This document shows, in pieces, positions 1 to 9,168 of a DNA stretch of 64,000 nucleotides; the first letter of the stretch is position 1; each line of letters begins with the position of its first letter. The stretch lies in contig NZ_JAQFIP010000010.1 of NCBI RefSeq assembly GCF_029504735.1, forward strand, positions 62,001 to 126,000, in the 5' to 3' direction. The notes beneath the pieces were generated by a model. The model was not told where the DNA came from and ran no database searches. It saw only the letters and a list, made by a program, of their open reading frames with translations. Made by a program: the position numbers and the translations under genes. The stretch comes from Ereboglobus sp. PH5-10. GTDB lineage: Bacteria; Verrucomicrobiota; Verrucomicrobiia; Opitutales; Opitutaceae.

Positions 1-1
1 C

Positions 2-3000
2 ATCGAAGGCTCCTCCTCCGGCGCGGGCAGCGTCCAAATCGTCACAGGCGACCCCGCCACAGTCATTTCCACCATTGGCACCGGCGCCAACGGCATCCGT
101 GCCACCAGCGATACTGGCGCGGCCGTCACAGTTGACATGCAGGGCGGCTCCATCACGACCGCCGGCCCCGACGCCACGGGCATTTACGCCGCGCTCACCG
201 GCGCCGCCGCCACCGGCGATGTGGGCGTCCGCCTTGCCGGCTCCATCACGACCACCGGCAATGTTTCCCACGGCATCTCCGCCACCAATGCGGGCTCCGG
301 CGACTCCATCGTCGAACTGGCCGACACCGCGGCAATCACCACCTCCAACGGCTCGGCGGTTCACGCCACCACGGTTGACGGCGACATCTTCGTCACCGGC
401 ACAAAGGCCACCATCAACGCCGTCACCCGCGACGACGCCCTCAACGCCCTCAACACGGTCTCCACCGGCGCGGGTAACATCGAGGTCCTCGCCGCCGGCA
501 ACTACACCACCCACGGAGACGGCGCGCACGGCTGGAACCTCCAGACCGACGGCGGCAACATCCTTGCGATTCACAACAACGGCGCGCTCACCACGAGCGG
601 CGAGCTTTCGCACGCCGTCAACGCCGAGACCACCGGCGCGGGCACCGTCACGATCGGCCTGTCCGACGACACGGTTATCAGCACGGTTGACGGCTCGGCG
701 GTCAACGCGCTCTCCGAGGACGGCGACATCATCATTTCCGCCACAGGCGCAACCATCGACGCGAACACCGTGACCGACGGCATCGCCGCGCTCAACGCGG
801 TCGCCACCGGCGCGGGCGACATTCAGGTTGCTGCCCAAGGCAACTACACCACCACGGGCGACGGCTCGCATGGCTGGAACCTCCAGTCCGACGGCGGCAA
901 CATCACCGCGATTCACAACAACGGCGCGATCAAGACCTCTGGCGAAGTTTCGCACGCCGTCAACGCCGAGACCACCGGCGCGGGCAGCGTCACGATCGGC
1001 CTTTCCGACGACAGCGTGATCAGCACGGTTGACGGCTCGGCGGTCAACGCGCTCTCCGCGGACGGAGACATCATCATTTCCGCCACCGGCGCGACCATAA
1101 CCGCGAACACTGTCACCGACGGCCTCGCCGCGCTCAACGCGGTCGCCACCGGCACGGGCAATGTGTATGTTAAGACACAAGGCGACTACACCACCGCGGG
1201 CGACGGCGCGCACGGCTGGAATCTCCAATCCAATGGCGGCGCTATCGAGGCGATTCACGGCGGCGGCGCAATCACCACGACCGGCGAAATTTCGCACGCC
1301 ATCAACGCCGAGACCAGCGGCGCGGGCTCGGTTGTCGTTTCCATATCCGACGACACCGTGATCAGCACGGCGGACGGCTCGGCGGTCAACGCGCTCTCCG
1401 GGGACGGCGACATCACGATTGTCTCCGGCACTGCCACGAGCATCACCGCGAACACCGTGACCGACGGCATCCACGGCCTCAGCGCGGTTGCCACTGGCAC
1501 CGGCAGCATCCTCGTTGCGACGCAAGGCGACTACACCACTGCGGGCGACGGCGCGCACGGCTGGAACCTTGCGTCCAACGGCGGCAACATCCTCGCCCTG
1601 CACTCAAATGGCGCAATCACCACGACCGGCGAAATCTCGCACGCCATCAACGCCGAGACCAGCGGCACGGGCGCGGTTGTCGTTTCCATATCCGACGACA
1701 CCGTGATCAGCACGGCGGATGGCTCGGCGGTCAACGCGGTCTCCGAGGACGGTGACATCACGATCGTCTCCGGCACCGCTACGAGCATCACCGCGAACAC
1801 CGTGACCGACGGCATCCACGGCCTCAGCGCGGTTGCCACTGGCACCGGCAGCATCCTCGTTGCGACGCAAGGCGACTACACCACCGCGGGCGACGGCGCG
1901 CACGGCTGGAACCTTGAATCCAACGGCGGCAACATTGTCGCCTATTATGGCGGCGGCGCGCTTACGACGACCGGCGAGGTTTCCCACGCGATCAACGCCA
2001 CGACCAGCGGCAACGGCGGGGCTGGGATTTATCTCTCCGATGACACCGTGATCAGCACGGCGGACGGCTCGGCGGTCAACGCGGTCTCCGGGAACGGCGA
2101 CATCATCATCTCCGCCACTGCCGCGAGCATCGTTGCGAACACCGTGACCGATGGCATCCACGGCCTCAGCGCGGTCGCCACTGGCACCGGCAGCATCCTT
2201 GTTGCGACCCAAGGCGACTACACCACCGCCGGCGACAACGCGCACGGTTGGAACCTCCAAACCGACGGCGGTGCGATCACCGCGAACTACCTCGACGGCG
2301 CGATTTCCACCAATGGCGACAACTCCCACGGCATTTACGCCGAGACTAATTCCGTGGCCGACGGGGACATCACAATCAGGCACGGAGGCGCGATTTCCAC
2401 CAATGGCGACAACTCCCACGGCATTTTTGCCGACGCCTATGCGGGCAGCTCTGTCGATATCGGCCTGATCGACGGTTCCAGCATCACCACCGCCGACGGC
2501 TCCGCGATTGTCGCCTACACCGATGACGGAGACATCCTTATCCGCGGCGACGACGTGACAATCAACGCCAACACCATCACTGACAATGTTCACGGTCTTG
2601 ATGCAACCTCCTACGAGGCGGGCAATGTGTCCGTCATCACTAGGGGCAGCTACACCACCGCCGGCGACGGCGCGCACGGCTGGAACCTTGAAACCGACGG
2701 CGGCAATGTTTACGCCGAAATGCTCTCCGGCACGATCACAACCGCTGGCGCGGACGCCATCGGCATCAACGCCATGAACCATTCCGGCACGGGCGATGTC
2801 ACCGTCGTCTCCAACGCCATCATAAACACCACGGGTGCCGGCGCGCACGGCATCGTGGCCGAATCCGCCGATGGCGTTTCGACTATCATCAGCAAGGGTG
2901 CCGTCACGACCACCGGCGACTACGCCAATGCGCTCATGGCCGCGTGCCGCATCGCCGTTGTCCAGCTTGAGGCCAATGCCGACGCATCCGGATTCAACGC

Positions 3001-4912
3001 TTCCGCCATCGTTGTCGAGCCCTCGTTCAGCTCGACGGTCAACATCCTCGCCGGCATCTCGGCGCACGGCGGCTGGGGCGCCGGCGCGGCGGGCATCATC
3101 CTCGACGACACCGGCTCCGTCACGGGCGGGCACACCGTCACTAACGCCGGCTACATTGGCGCGTCCTCCGACAACGCCATCACAATCCTCGGCAACAGCG
3201 ACGTGACCGTGGTCAACACCGGCACCATCGTCGGCACCATCACTGGCGGCACCGGCCACCACACCATCGTCAACACCGGCGAATGGCACCACCGCAGCCA
3301 CGCCGACACCACCGGCGCCTCCGGACGCGACACACTCGGCGTTGCTGTCTCCCACCTTGGCGACGGAATCAACACCATCATCAACACCGGCACGATGCAC
3401 GTCGTCGGCGCTGATGAAAGCGACGTCGTCACCGTGGATGACACCGGCAGCTACCATCCCTTCCTGCACACCCAGCACGCCCTCGCCGCCAGCGGGGCCG
3501 CCCACGCGCACGTCCTCCGTGTCGCCTCCTTCCACAATCAGGGCGTCCTCAACCTCGCCAACGGAATCACCGGGGACATCCTCCTCCTCTCCGAAAGCGC
3601 CATCGCGGGCGACGCCGGCTCCGGCGTTTACATCTCCGACAACGGACGCCTCACCATCGACTTCGTTTACAACGAAGGCGGCGCGAACTCGCTCTCCGAC
3701 ATCCTTGTTGTTGACAGCACGCAAGTCGCCGGCGGCGCCACCATCATCACCGCCAATCCCGTCGGCGGCCCCGGCGCCCTCACCACGGGCAACGGCATCC
3801 CCGTCGTCGAGGTGCTCGGCGGCATGGGCGTTTCCGCCCGCGACGCCTTCGCCCTCGACAGCCGCCACTTCATCGGCCCCTTCGAATACCGCCTCTACCA
3901 CGGCGCGAAAGGCGGCAATCCCGCGAACGACGGCAACTGGTATCTGCGCTCGCACTACCGCCCCTCTGTCAGCGGGCACCTCGCCAACTGGTATGAAGGC
4001 GCGGTCATGTTCAACCACACGCACCACGAGCGCGTGAGCAACGACCTCTCCGCCGCCTCCGCGACCGACGCCTCCGCCTCCGGCAACGACAAGAAAAACA
4101 ACGGTTGGCTGCGCATCTCCGGACGCATGAACCTCGGCGACAGCGCCGCCAAGACGCACCGCGTGAACACGACAAACTACGTTGTCCATGCCGGCTACGA
4201 CATGCTCGCCACCGAGGGTGCCATCCTCGCCGGCGACCTCATTCGGGTCGGCGTCATGGGCGGCTACGGCAACTCCCAGACCGACATCAAGGTTGACGAC
4301 ATCTCCATCAAGGGCTCCTCCCGCATCGACGGATTCAACATCGGCGTTTACGGAAGCTGGTTTGCCGACAAGGCCGGCAAGCGCGGCTGGTATGCCGACG
4401 CATGGCTCTCGTTCGCGACCTACGACAACCAGGTCGATGACGACGGCATGCGCCGCCTCAAGTATGACTCGCACGGCATGAGCCTCAGCGTCGAAGGTGG
4501 ATACGCATGGTATCCGAAAAAGACCGGCATGGTCTTCGAGCCCCAGGCGCAACTCATCTACAACCGCCACAGCACGGACACGCACACCGACGAAGTCGGC
4601 ATGACCGTCCGCTCGCGCTCGTCGGAATACATGCGCTCGCGCCTCGGCCTCCGCGTCTATCCGCAGCGCCGGCACTTCTTCCAGCCCTTCGTCGAGGCCA
4701 GCTGGTGGCACGCCTACCAGTATGCCGAGCTTCGCTTCGACAGCCACCGCGTGAAATACAGCGTGCCGCGCGACATGTTCGGCTTCAAGTTCGGCGCCCA
4801 GGCTGACCTGGGCCGCGGCTGGACGATTTGGGGCGACGCCGGTGCGCACATTGGCACGAACTACAACTACATGGATGTGCGCGCCATGTTCGGAATCCGC
4901 TACGGCTGGTAA
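2..4912 (+). CDS. Autotransporter with repetitive passenger and C-terminal beta-barrel (5' end outside window)
   Basis: The frame is open from the first base, so the signal peptide and N-terminal passenger lie upstream of the window. Most of the visible protein is Gly/Ala/Thr/Asp-rich repeat sequence typical of a beta-helical passenger, with phrases such as GDGAHGWNL and STADGSAVNA recurring every 114-115 residues. From about 4100 to the stop the sequence changes to alternating aromatic/hydrophobic strands (NGWLRISGRMNLG onward) and ends in IRYGW, an aromatic C-terminus expected of an outer-membrane autotransporter barrel. By family knowledge the barrel inserts in the outer membrane and the passenger is displayed outside. 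The passenger ligand cannot be deduced. A strong terminator follows directly. A long open frame on the opposite strand is a codon-bias shadow. Confidence 0.88.
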   Translation: MEGSSSGAGSVQIVTGDPATVISTIGTGANGIRATSDTGAAVTVDMQGGSITTAGPDATGIYAALTGAAATGDVGVRLAGSITTTGNVSHGISATNAGSGDSIVELADTAAITTSNGSAVHATTVDGDIFVTGTKATINAVTRDDALNALNTVSTGAGNIEVLAAGNYTTHGDGAHGWNLQTDGGNILAIHNNGALTTSGELSHAVNAETTGAGTVTIGLSDDTVISTVDGSAVNALSEDGDIIISATGATIDANTVTDGIAALNAVATGAGDIQVAAQGNYTTTGDGSHGWNLQSDGGNITAIHNNGAIKTSGEVSHAVNAETTGAGSVTIGLSDDSVISTVDGSAVNALSADGDIIISATGATITANTVTDGLAALNAVATGTGNVYVKTQGDYTTAGDGAHGWNLQSNGGAIEAIHGGGAITTTGEISHAINAETSGAGSVVVSISDDTVISTADGSAVNALSGDGDITIVSGTATSITANTVTDGIHGLSAVATGTGSILVATQGDYTTAGDGAHGWNLASNGGNILALHSNGAITTTGEISHAINAETSGTGAVVVSISDDTVISTADGSAVNAVSEDGDITIVSGTATSITANTVTDGIHGLSAVATGTGSILVATQGDYTTAGDGAHGWNLESNGGNIVAYYGGGALTTTGEVSHAINATTSGNGGAGIYLSDDTVISTADGSAVNAVSGNGDIIISATAASIVANTVTDGIHGLSAVATGTGSILVATQGDYTTAGDNAHGWNLQTDGGAITANYLDGAISTNGDNSHGIYAETNSVADGDITIRHGGAISTNGDNSHGIFADAYAGSSVDIGLIDGSSITTADGSAIVAYTDDGDILIRGDDVTINANTITDNVHGLDATSYEAGNVSVITRGSYTTAGDGAHGWNLETDGGNVYAEMLSGTITTAGADAIGINAMNHSGTGDVTVVSNAIINTTGAGAHGIVAESADGVSTIISKGAVTTTGDYANALMAACRIAVVQLEANADASGFNASAIVVEPSFSSTVNILAGISAHGGWGAGAAGIILDDTGSVTGGHTVTNAGYIGASSDNAITILGNSDVTVVNTGTIVGTITGGTGHHTIVNTGEWHHRSHADTTGASGRDTLGVAVSHLGDGINTIINTGTMHVVGADESDVVTVDDTGSYHPFLHTQHALAASGAAHAHVLRVASFHNQGVLNLANGITGDILLLSESAIAGDAGSGVYISDNGRLTIDFVYNEGGANSLSDILVVDSTQVAGGATIITANPVGGPGALTTGNGIPVVEVLGGMGVSARDAFALDSRHFIGPFEYRLYHGAKGGNPANDGNWYLRSHYRPSVSGHLANWYEGAVMFNHTHHERVSNDLSAASATDASASGNDKKNNGWLRISGRMNLGDSAAKTHRVNTTNYVVHAGYDMLATEGAILAGDLIRVGVMGGYGNSQTDIKVDDISIKGSSRIDGFNIGVYGSWFADKAGKRGWYADAWLSFATYDNQVDDDGMRRLKYDSHGMSLSVEGGYAWYPKKTGMVFEPQAQLIYNRHSTDTHTDEVGMTVRSRSSEYMRSRLGLRVYPQRRHFFQPFVEASWWHAYQYAELRFDSHRVKYSVPRDMFGFKFGAQADLGRGWTIWGDAGAHIGTNYNYMDVRAMFGIRYGW
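497..2720 (+). repeat. Tandem 342-345 bp repeats in autotransporter passenger
   Basis: Equivalent points (codons for G-[ND/S]-Y-T-T) fall at 497, 839, 1181, 1526, 1871, 2213 and 2645. The spacings are 342, 342, 345, 345, 342 and 432 bp. The last interval is longer because a short ISTNGDNSHGI unit is duplicated there (2305-2430). Units starting near 1371 and 1716 are almost identical in DNA, indicating recent duplication or conversion. Each unit encodes 114-115 residues. Confidence 0.9.
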
Positions 4913-4955
4913 GCCCCGCGCAATTCCGAGGCAATCCACGCGCCTGCCATTTCGA

Positions 4956-4984
4956 CGCCCCCGGAACCCCGGGGGCGTTTTTTT
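4956..4984 (+). terminator. Rho-independent terminator of the autotransporter gene
   Basis: A perfect 9-bp stem (CGCCCCCGG / CCGGGGGCG) with an AACC loop is followed by seven T residues, 44 bp after the stop codon. Confidence 0.93.
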
Positions 4985-5112
4985 GGGAATGCGCCGGGGC
5001 GCGATTCGGCCGGACAACAATGAAGGCTCCTTCTCTCCTTGTGCCTCGTTGTGCCAGTTCCGAATGTTGGAAACCCGACCATCAACGCCCAGGCCGTGGC
5101 CGCCGCGCGGAA

Positions 5113-5140
5113 GTAGGGGCGCGCACCTTACGTGCGCCCA
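5113..5140. repeat. Single copy of GTAGGGGCGCAC-type palindromic repeat
   Basis: This matches the arms of the paired repeats at 25836-25936 and 51217-51321 with small differences. It can fold as an imperfect hairpin (GCGCAC / GTGCGC). The surrounding 4985-5431 stretch has no supportable gene. Confidence 0.6.
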
Positions 5141-5323
5141 AGTATGCTAATGGCAGGGCGGTTGGCGAACTGTCGCCAACGCTCGAACCGTCGTTACCGA
5201 GCACAGGCGTCATCTGTCAACCGCAGTGTTCATCTCCCGTATTTCTCGGCGCGCTCGGCGAGCGCGCCTCACCCAAAACTAGGGCTGTTTCGGTTTAAAT
5301 TGTCGCGAGGAAACGCCTTTTGG

Positions 5324-5382
5324 TAGGGCGAACCGTCCCGGTGAGCCACAACATCTCCGGCTTACCGGGACGGTTCGCCCTA
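5324..5382. repeat. Large inverted repeat, TAGGGCGAACC family
   Basis: Two 24-nt arms (5324-5347 and 5359-5382) are inverted copies with one mismatch, separated by an 11-nt loop. The same arm sequence recurs at 40617 beside a stop codon, and a diverged version at 56686. It lies between two convergent genes and may act as a transcript-end hairpin, though it has no T-run. Confidence 0.75.
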
Positions 5383-5431
5383 GCTCAAATGCGACAGAAT
5401 AAACCAAAAAAGCTCTGGCTCATGAATGGCC

Positions 5432-7480
5432 TCACTTTGCGAGGATGGGCGCGAGCCAGTCGGGAGGGGGAGGGGCGTAGGGACCGTCGAGTTTTTCTTT
5501 CCACATTTTGTCGGTGAGACGTTTGGTCAGGGCCCATTCCTCGTAATAGGAAAGCACCGCGCCGGTGCAGAGCAGCTCGCGTCCGCGCCAGGGATAAAGG
5601 ACAAACAATGCTCGCGCGCGTCCGGTGGCGACGCCGAGGGATTCATCGACGTTTGGATCATGCGCGACCTCCGCCCACCGCGGGGCGTTGTCGCGAGGTT
5701 TTCCCTCAGTGGATGAATGAAAATAACCCATCGCGTTGGCGAGCGTGTAGCCGAATTGAACGAGCGTGGCTCGTTCGGATTTGGTGAGTTCGATTTCGTC
5801 GAGCTGCTTGGCGAGAATGGTTTCCAACTGGCGTGAAAGGGTGGCGAGCTTGTTCCATCGGTTTTGCACACGCTCGCTACCGTCGCTGAATCCGGGTTCG
5901 TATTCTAGGGATTCACTTGTGTCGGCGTTTTCGTTTTCAAACGGAGTAAAAACGCCATGCTGTTCGAGCAGTGCAATCGTGCGCTCAACAAAACGCACGT
6001 ATTCGCGCCAGAATGCGGGGTTGGGTTCGACGAAACCGGGCGGAGGCGGACGGAGATCGCCGACGCCAGTAATGCGCATCACGGAAAGTTTTGCCTGCAA
6101 TGCGTAAGTGTGCCGGATTTGCGCCCAGCTCGCGAGTTGGGTCTGGCAGGTTTTTCTTTGCCAGGGGAGGCTGCCCATGAACGCCGGTGCTTCCTTGACC
6201 GGCGGCGCGTTGAGTGCGCGGAGCACGTCGATGTAATCGGCGTAGAGGCTGCGCGGTTCGCCTCCCTGCGAGAGTGTGATTTGTCGGGCTCGTTTGCACC
6301 ACGCCGCCCACTCTGCGCCATCGGGGTCGTCCTTGATTTTGGGCATGCGCTCATGCGCGAACGCGGAGCCGAGGAACGCGGCAACGGTGAGGCCGTTAGG
6401 GCGAATATTATCGTTGAGACACGAGGAAATGATTTCGGCGTCGGGAAGCGCGTGCGTGGGCATCACGCGGAAACGGATGTCGGAAAACGGCGAATGATTC
6501 GCTTGGGGCTCAATGCGGTTTTCGTCGTTGATGGCGGAGCGTGGCGGATTCTGGCGCGCGTCCTGAAGGAGTATTTCGCGCAGGCGATCGAGTCTAAGCG
6601 TTGCGGGCTGGACTTTGTTCTTAACAATATCCGAAGAGGGATGGCAGGCGGATCGAATGTCGGAATTGTTGACGATGATTGTGCGGTCGGCGATGGGCCC
6701 GGCAAAGATGCTCAGGCCGGTAAAGCTGGTTATGAACTCGGGATTCCCCCTCTCATTATACCATTCCCAAGTGTTGGAAACCCTGACCATGTTCGCCCAT
6801 GCCGCGAGCTCGGCGTCGTTGGTTGCCCGCATGGGGACGAGTTGCAGCCAGCGGACGGCGCGATGGTAGTCGGCGAGCGCGTCGTCGTCGGCGTAGAAAC
6901 TCACCGGTTCGCAGCGGCGATAGTCGATTTCAAAAAGCCAATCATCTTTGCTGTAATCGAGCCATGGAGGGCATTCCAAAACTTCGGCGTCGCGAATGAG
7001 CGCGACTTGCCGATTGATTTCAGGGAGCAGGGATTCGGAGAAATATTCGGTGGTCGCGGGAGTGCCGAGAATCACCATCGCGGGGCCGAGGATGTGTTGA
7101 ATGAGCGTGGATGGATAAACCGGTTTCTTCTTTTGGGAGGAGAAGGGTTTGCATGCATTGTAAAGGCCTTCCAAGTCGACGCGCAGGCGGGTGGCGCGGC
7201 GCAGTTCGAGTTCGCGGAACGAATCCTCGAACAATGCGTGATAGGCGGCGAGGGCGGCGTCGCTGGTGATGAAACGGATCGCTTGGGGCGACTTGCCGAG
7301 CGCGATGTAGGGTGTGAAGATTTGCGGATAATCTTTTGCTCCGATGATGAGTTTGTCGCGCTGGAGTTGTTCGTGTTGCGCGGGGGTAAGTTCGGAAACG
7401 GGAAGTTTGTCGCGCTGGGCGCTGGCGAAAGGTGAAAGCGCAAATGCGGCGGCGAGGGCAATCAGGGTTGGGCGAAGCAT
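5432..7480 (-). CDS. DUF3160-family secreted protein
   Basis: A 682-residue protein with an N-terminal signal peptide (hydrophobic stretch ending ASAQ near residue 21), so probably periplasmic or outer surface. Two regions recall DUF3160: the early FITSDAALAAYHALF segment (the family often reads F-x-T-S/T-D-x-x-x-x-A-Y-H) and the C-terminal tail with LVQFGYTLANAMGYFHSS, the Val/Asp-rich WAEVAHDPNVDESLG and LSYYEEWALTKRLTD. The middle has DYRRCEPVSFYADDDALADYHRAVRWLQL, where family members carry a P-R-G-H-Y-T type motif; that signature is degenerate here. DUF3160 has no established biochemical role. It is transcribed convergently with the autotransporter and divergently from gcvT, with only about 115 bp between the starts. 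Confidence 0.7.
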   Translation of the reverse strand: MLRPTLIALAAAFALSPFASAQRDKLPVSELTPAQHEQLQRDKLIIGAKDYPQIFTPYIALGKSPQAIRFITSDAALAAYHALFEDSFRELELRRATRLRVDLEGLYNACKPFSSQKKKPVYPSTLIQHILGPAMVILGTPATTEYFSESLLPEINRQVALIRDAEVLECPPWLDYSKDDWLFEIDYRRCEPVSFYADDDALADYHRAVRWLQLVPMRATNDAELAAWANMVRVSNTWEWYNERGNPEFITSFTGLSIFAGPIADRTIIVNNSDIRSACHPSSDIVKNKVQPATLRLDRLREILLQDARQNPPRSAINDENRIEPQANHSPFSDIRFRVMPTHALPDAEIISSCLNDNIRPNGLTVAAFLGSAFAHERMPKIKDDPDGAEWAAWCKRARQITLSQGGEPRSLYADYIDVLRALNAPPVKEAPAFMGSLPWQRKTCQTQLASWAQIRHTYALQAKLSVMRITGVGDLRPPPPGFVEPNPAFWREYVRFVERTIALLEQHGVFTPFENENADTSESLEYEPGFSDGSERVQNRWNKLATLSRQLETILAKQLDEIELTKSERATLVQFGYTLANAMGYFHSSTEGKPRDNAPRWAEVAHDPNVDESLGVATGRARALFVLYPWRGRELLCTGAVLSYYEEWALTKRLTDKMWKEKLDGPYAPPPPDWLAPILAK

Positions 7481-7594
7481 GTCGCGGAGTCTTCGGTTTT
7501 CCCTCGGTCAATGCAAGCCGTGAGCGCGCGGTTTCGGGCGGCGCCGCGCAATCGCGGGCTTGCGCCTTGGCGCGCGGGGCGTCGTAGTGTGGGC

Positions 7595-8746
7595 ATGACT
7601 CTTCAACGCACACCTCTTTACGACTTTCATGTGGCGCATGGCGGACGCATGGTGGACTTCGCCGGATGGGAAATGCCCGTCCAATACAAGAGCATTCTTG
7701 AGGAGCACAAAACCGTTCGCCGCGCCGCCGGTCTTTTTGATGTGAGCCACATGGGCGAATTCGATGTGCGCGGCGCGGACGCGTTTGCGTTTCTGCAGCG
7801 CCTCCTGACAAACGATCTTTCGAAAATGACGCCGGGGCGTATCGTGTATTCGCCGATGTGCTATCCGAGCGGCGGCGTTGTGGACGACCTGCTTGTTTAC
7901 AAGCGCGGCGACGGGGATTATTTTCTCTGCGTCAACGCTGGCAATATCGCCAAGGACCTCGATTGGATCGGCGGGCAACTGGTTGCGTTGCGCAAGCCCG
8001 ACGGGGCGCGCTATGACGTGACGGTCTCCAATCGTTCCGCTGACTACGCGCTGCTGGCGATTCAAGGGCCGCGCGCGCTTGAGATCGTGCAGTCGCTTGC
8101 GCCCTCCGCCGGACTTGGCGAGATCAAGTATTATCATTTTACGGACGGCATCGAGGTTGCCGGAGTGCGGTGTCTTGTGAGTCGCACGGGATACACGGGC
8201 GAGGACGGTTTCGAGCTTTACCACGCGCCCGCCGACGCGCGCGCGCTGGCCGACGCGCTTCTCGCCGCGGGCGCGCCGCTCGGCATGGAGCTCGCCGGAC
8301 TTGGCGCGCGCGACAGTTTGCGGCTCGAGGCAGGCTTCCCCCTCTACGGTCACGAAATCACGGCGGATATTTCGCCACTCACGGCGGGGCTCGACTGGAC
8401 GGTGAAGTTGAAAAAGGAGGGAGGCTTTGTCGGTTGCGAGCCGCTCGCGGCGGAGATGGAGTCGCGCGCCTCCACCGCGCCGCAAGCGCGGGCGGCGTTG
8501 CGGAAGGTTGTTTTCTTCAAAACCGGCGACAGGCGCATCGTGCGCGCGGGCGCTCAGGTGCTCGACGCGGCGGGCGAAAAAATCGGCGAAGTGCTTTCGG
8601 GCACGCTTTCGCCGGTGCTCAACGAGGCCATCGGCTCGGCGAGCGTCCCGGCCTCAGCGGCGCTTGAGCCGATGTTCACCGACATCCGCGGAACAAAAAT
8701 CGCTTTGCAACTCGTCAAACCTCCATTTGTTCAACTAAAGAAATAA
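7595..8746 (+). CDS. gcvT: Aminomethyltransferase, glycine cleavage T protein
   Basis: A 383-residue T protein, which transfers the one-carbon unit from lipoyl-bound aminomethyl to tetrahydrofolate and releases ammonia. The N-terminus TPLYDFHVAHGGRMVDFAGW, the GLFDVSHMGEF motif, and the segment GGVVDDLLVYKRGDGDYFLC followed by NAGN are hallmarks of the folate-binding GcvT fold. TGYTGEDGFELY near the middle is also diagnostic. The ATG at 7595 is chosen because homology begins there; an in-frame ATG at 7511 would add 28 unrelated residues that overlap the divergent gene's upstream region. gcvH follows after 9 bp, so the two are co-transcribed. No gcvP is in the window, and no glycine riboswitch fold was recognised in the short leader. 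Confidence 0.95.
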   Translation: MTLQRTPLYDFHVAHGGRMVDFAGWEMPVQYKSILEEHKTVRRAAGLFDVSHMGEFDVRGADAFAFLQRLLTNDLSKMTPGRIVYSPMCYPSGGVVDDLLVYKRGDGDYFLCVNAGNIAKDLDWIGGQLVALRKPDGARYDVTVSNRSADYALLAIQGPRALEIVQSLAPSAGLGEIKYYHFTDGIEVAGVRCLVSRTGYTGEDGFELYHAPADARALADALLAAGAPLGMELAGLGARDSLRLEAGFPLYGHEITADISPLTAGLDWTVKLKKEGGFVGCEPLAAEMESRASTAPQARAALRKVVFFKTGDRRIVRAGAQVLDAAGEKIGEVLSGTLSPVLNEAIGSASVPASAALEPMFTDIRGTKIALQLVKPPFVQLKK

Positions 8747-8755
8747 ACAAACATC

Positions 8756-9139
8756 ATGAGCAACCTCCCCCAAGACATCAAATATGCAGAGTCCCACGAA
8801 TGGCTCAAAATTGACGCCGACGGCATTGCGACCATCGGCATCACCGACTATGCGCAAGGCAGCCTCGGCGACATCACGTATGTGCAACTGCCCAAGGCCG
8901 GCGACTCGTTCAAGGTCGGCGAGAGCTTTGGCGTTGTCGAATCCGTGAAGGCTGCGTCCGACCTTTACGCGCCGGTGGCCGGCACGGTTGTCGAGGTCAA
9001 CGCCGCGCTCGACGCATCGCCCGACTTGGTGAACACGGCGCCGTTCACCGATGGCTGGATGTTGAAGATTCGCATGGATTCACCCGCAAGCACCGCCGCG
9101 CTTCTCGACGCGGAGGCATACGCAAAACTGACCGCCTGA
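8756..9139 (+). CDS. gcvH: Glycine cleavage H protein (lipoyl carrier)
   Basis: A 127-residue protein of normal family length. The lipoyl-attachment lysine is K65 in GVVESVKAASDL, flanked by the conserved ITDYAQGSLGDI strand and the C-terminal GWMLKIR segment. It shuttles the aminomethyl group between P, T and L proteins through a lipoyl arm, so the cell must also encode GcvP and a lipoyl ligase or synthase elsewhere. It starts 9 bp after gcvT in the same transcription unit. A GC-rich 8-bp hairpin (9130-9149) spans its stop codon but has no T-run, so read-through into the following corA gene, 29 bp away, is likely. Confidence 0.96.
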   Translation: MSNLPQDIKYAESHEWLKIDADGIATIGITDYAQGSLGDITYVQLPKAGDSFKVGESFGVVESVKAASDLYAPVAGTVVEVNAALDASPDLVNTAPFTDGWMLKIRMDSPASTAALLDAEAYAKLTA

Positions 9140-9168
9140 CAAGGCGGTCCGCGAAAAACCCGGAGCAC

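Noticed and set aside
1604-5020. Very long open frame (about 1,138 codons) antisense to the autotransporter
   Set aside because: It mirrors codon bias in repetitive, GC-rich coding DNA; it has no signal, no known motifs, and crosses the terminator of the sense gene.
5957-7435. 492-codon plus-strand frame opposite the DUF3160 gene
   Set aside because: It is a shadow frame; the minus-strand protein has a signal peptide and family motifs.
7481-7594. Glycine riboswitch upstream of gcvT
   Set aside because: The leader is only about 115 bp and shows none of the paired glycine aptamer core sequences I would expect.
9130-9149. Hairpin spanning the gcvH stop codon as a terminator
   Set aside because: The 8-bp stem has no following T-run, and the next gene starts 19 bp later with a good ribosome-binding site.
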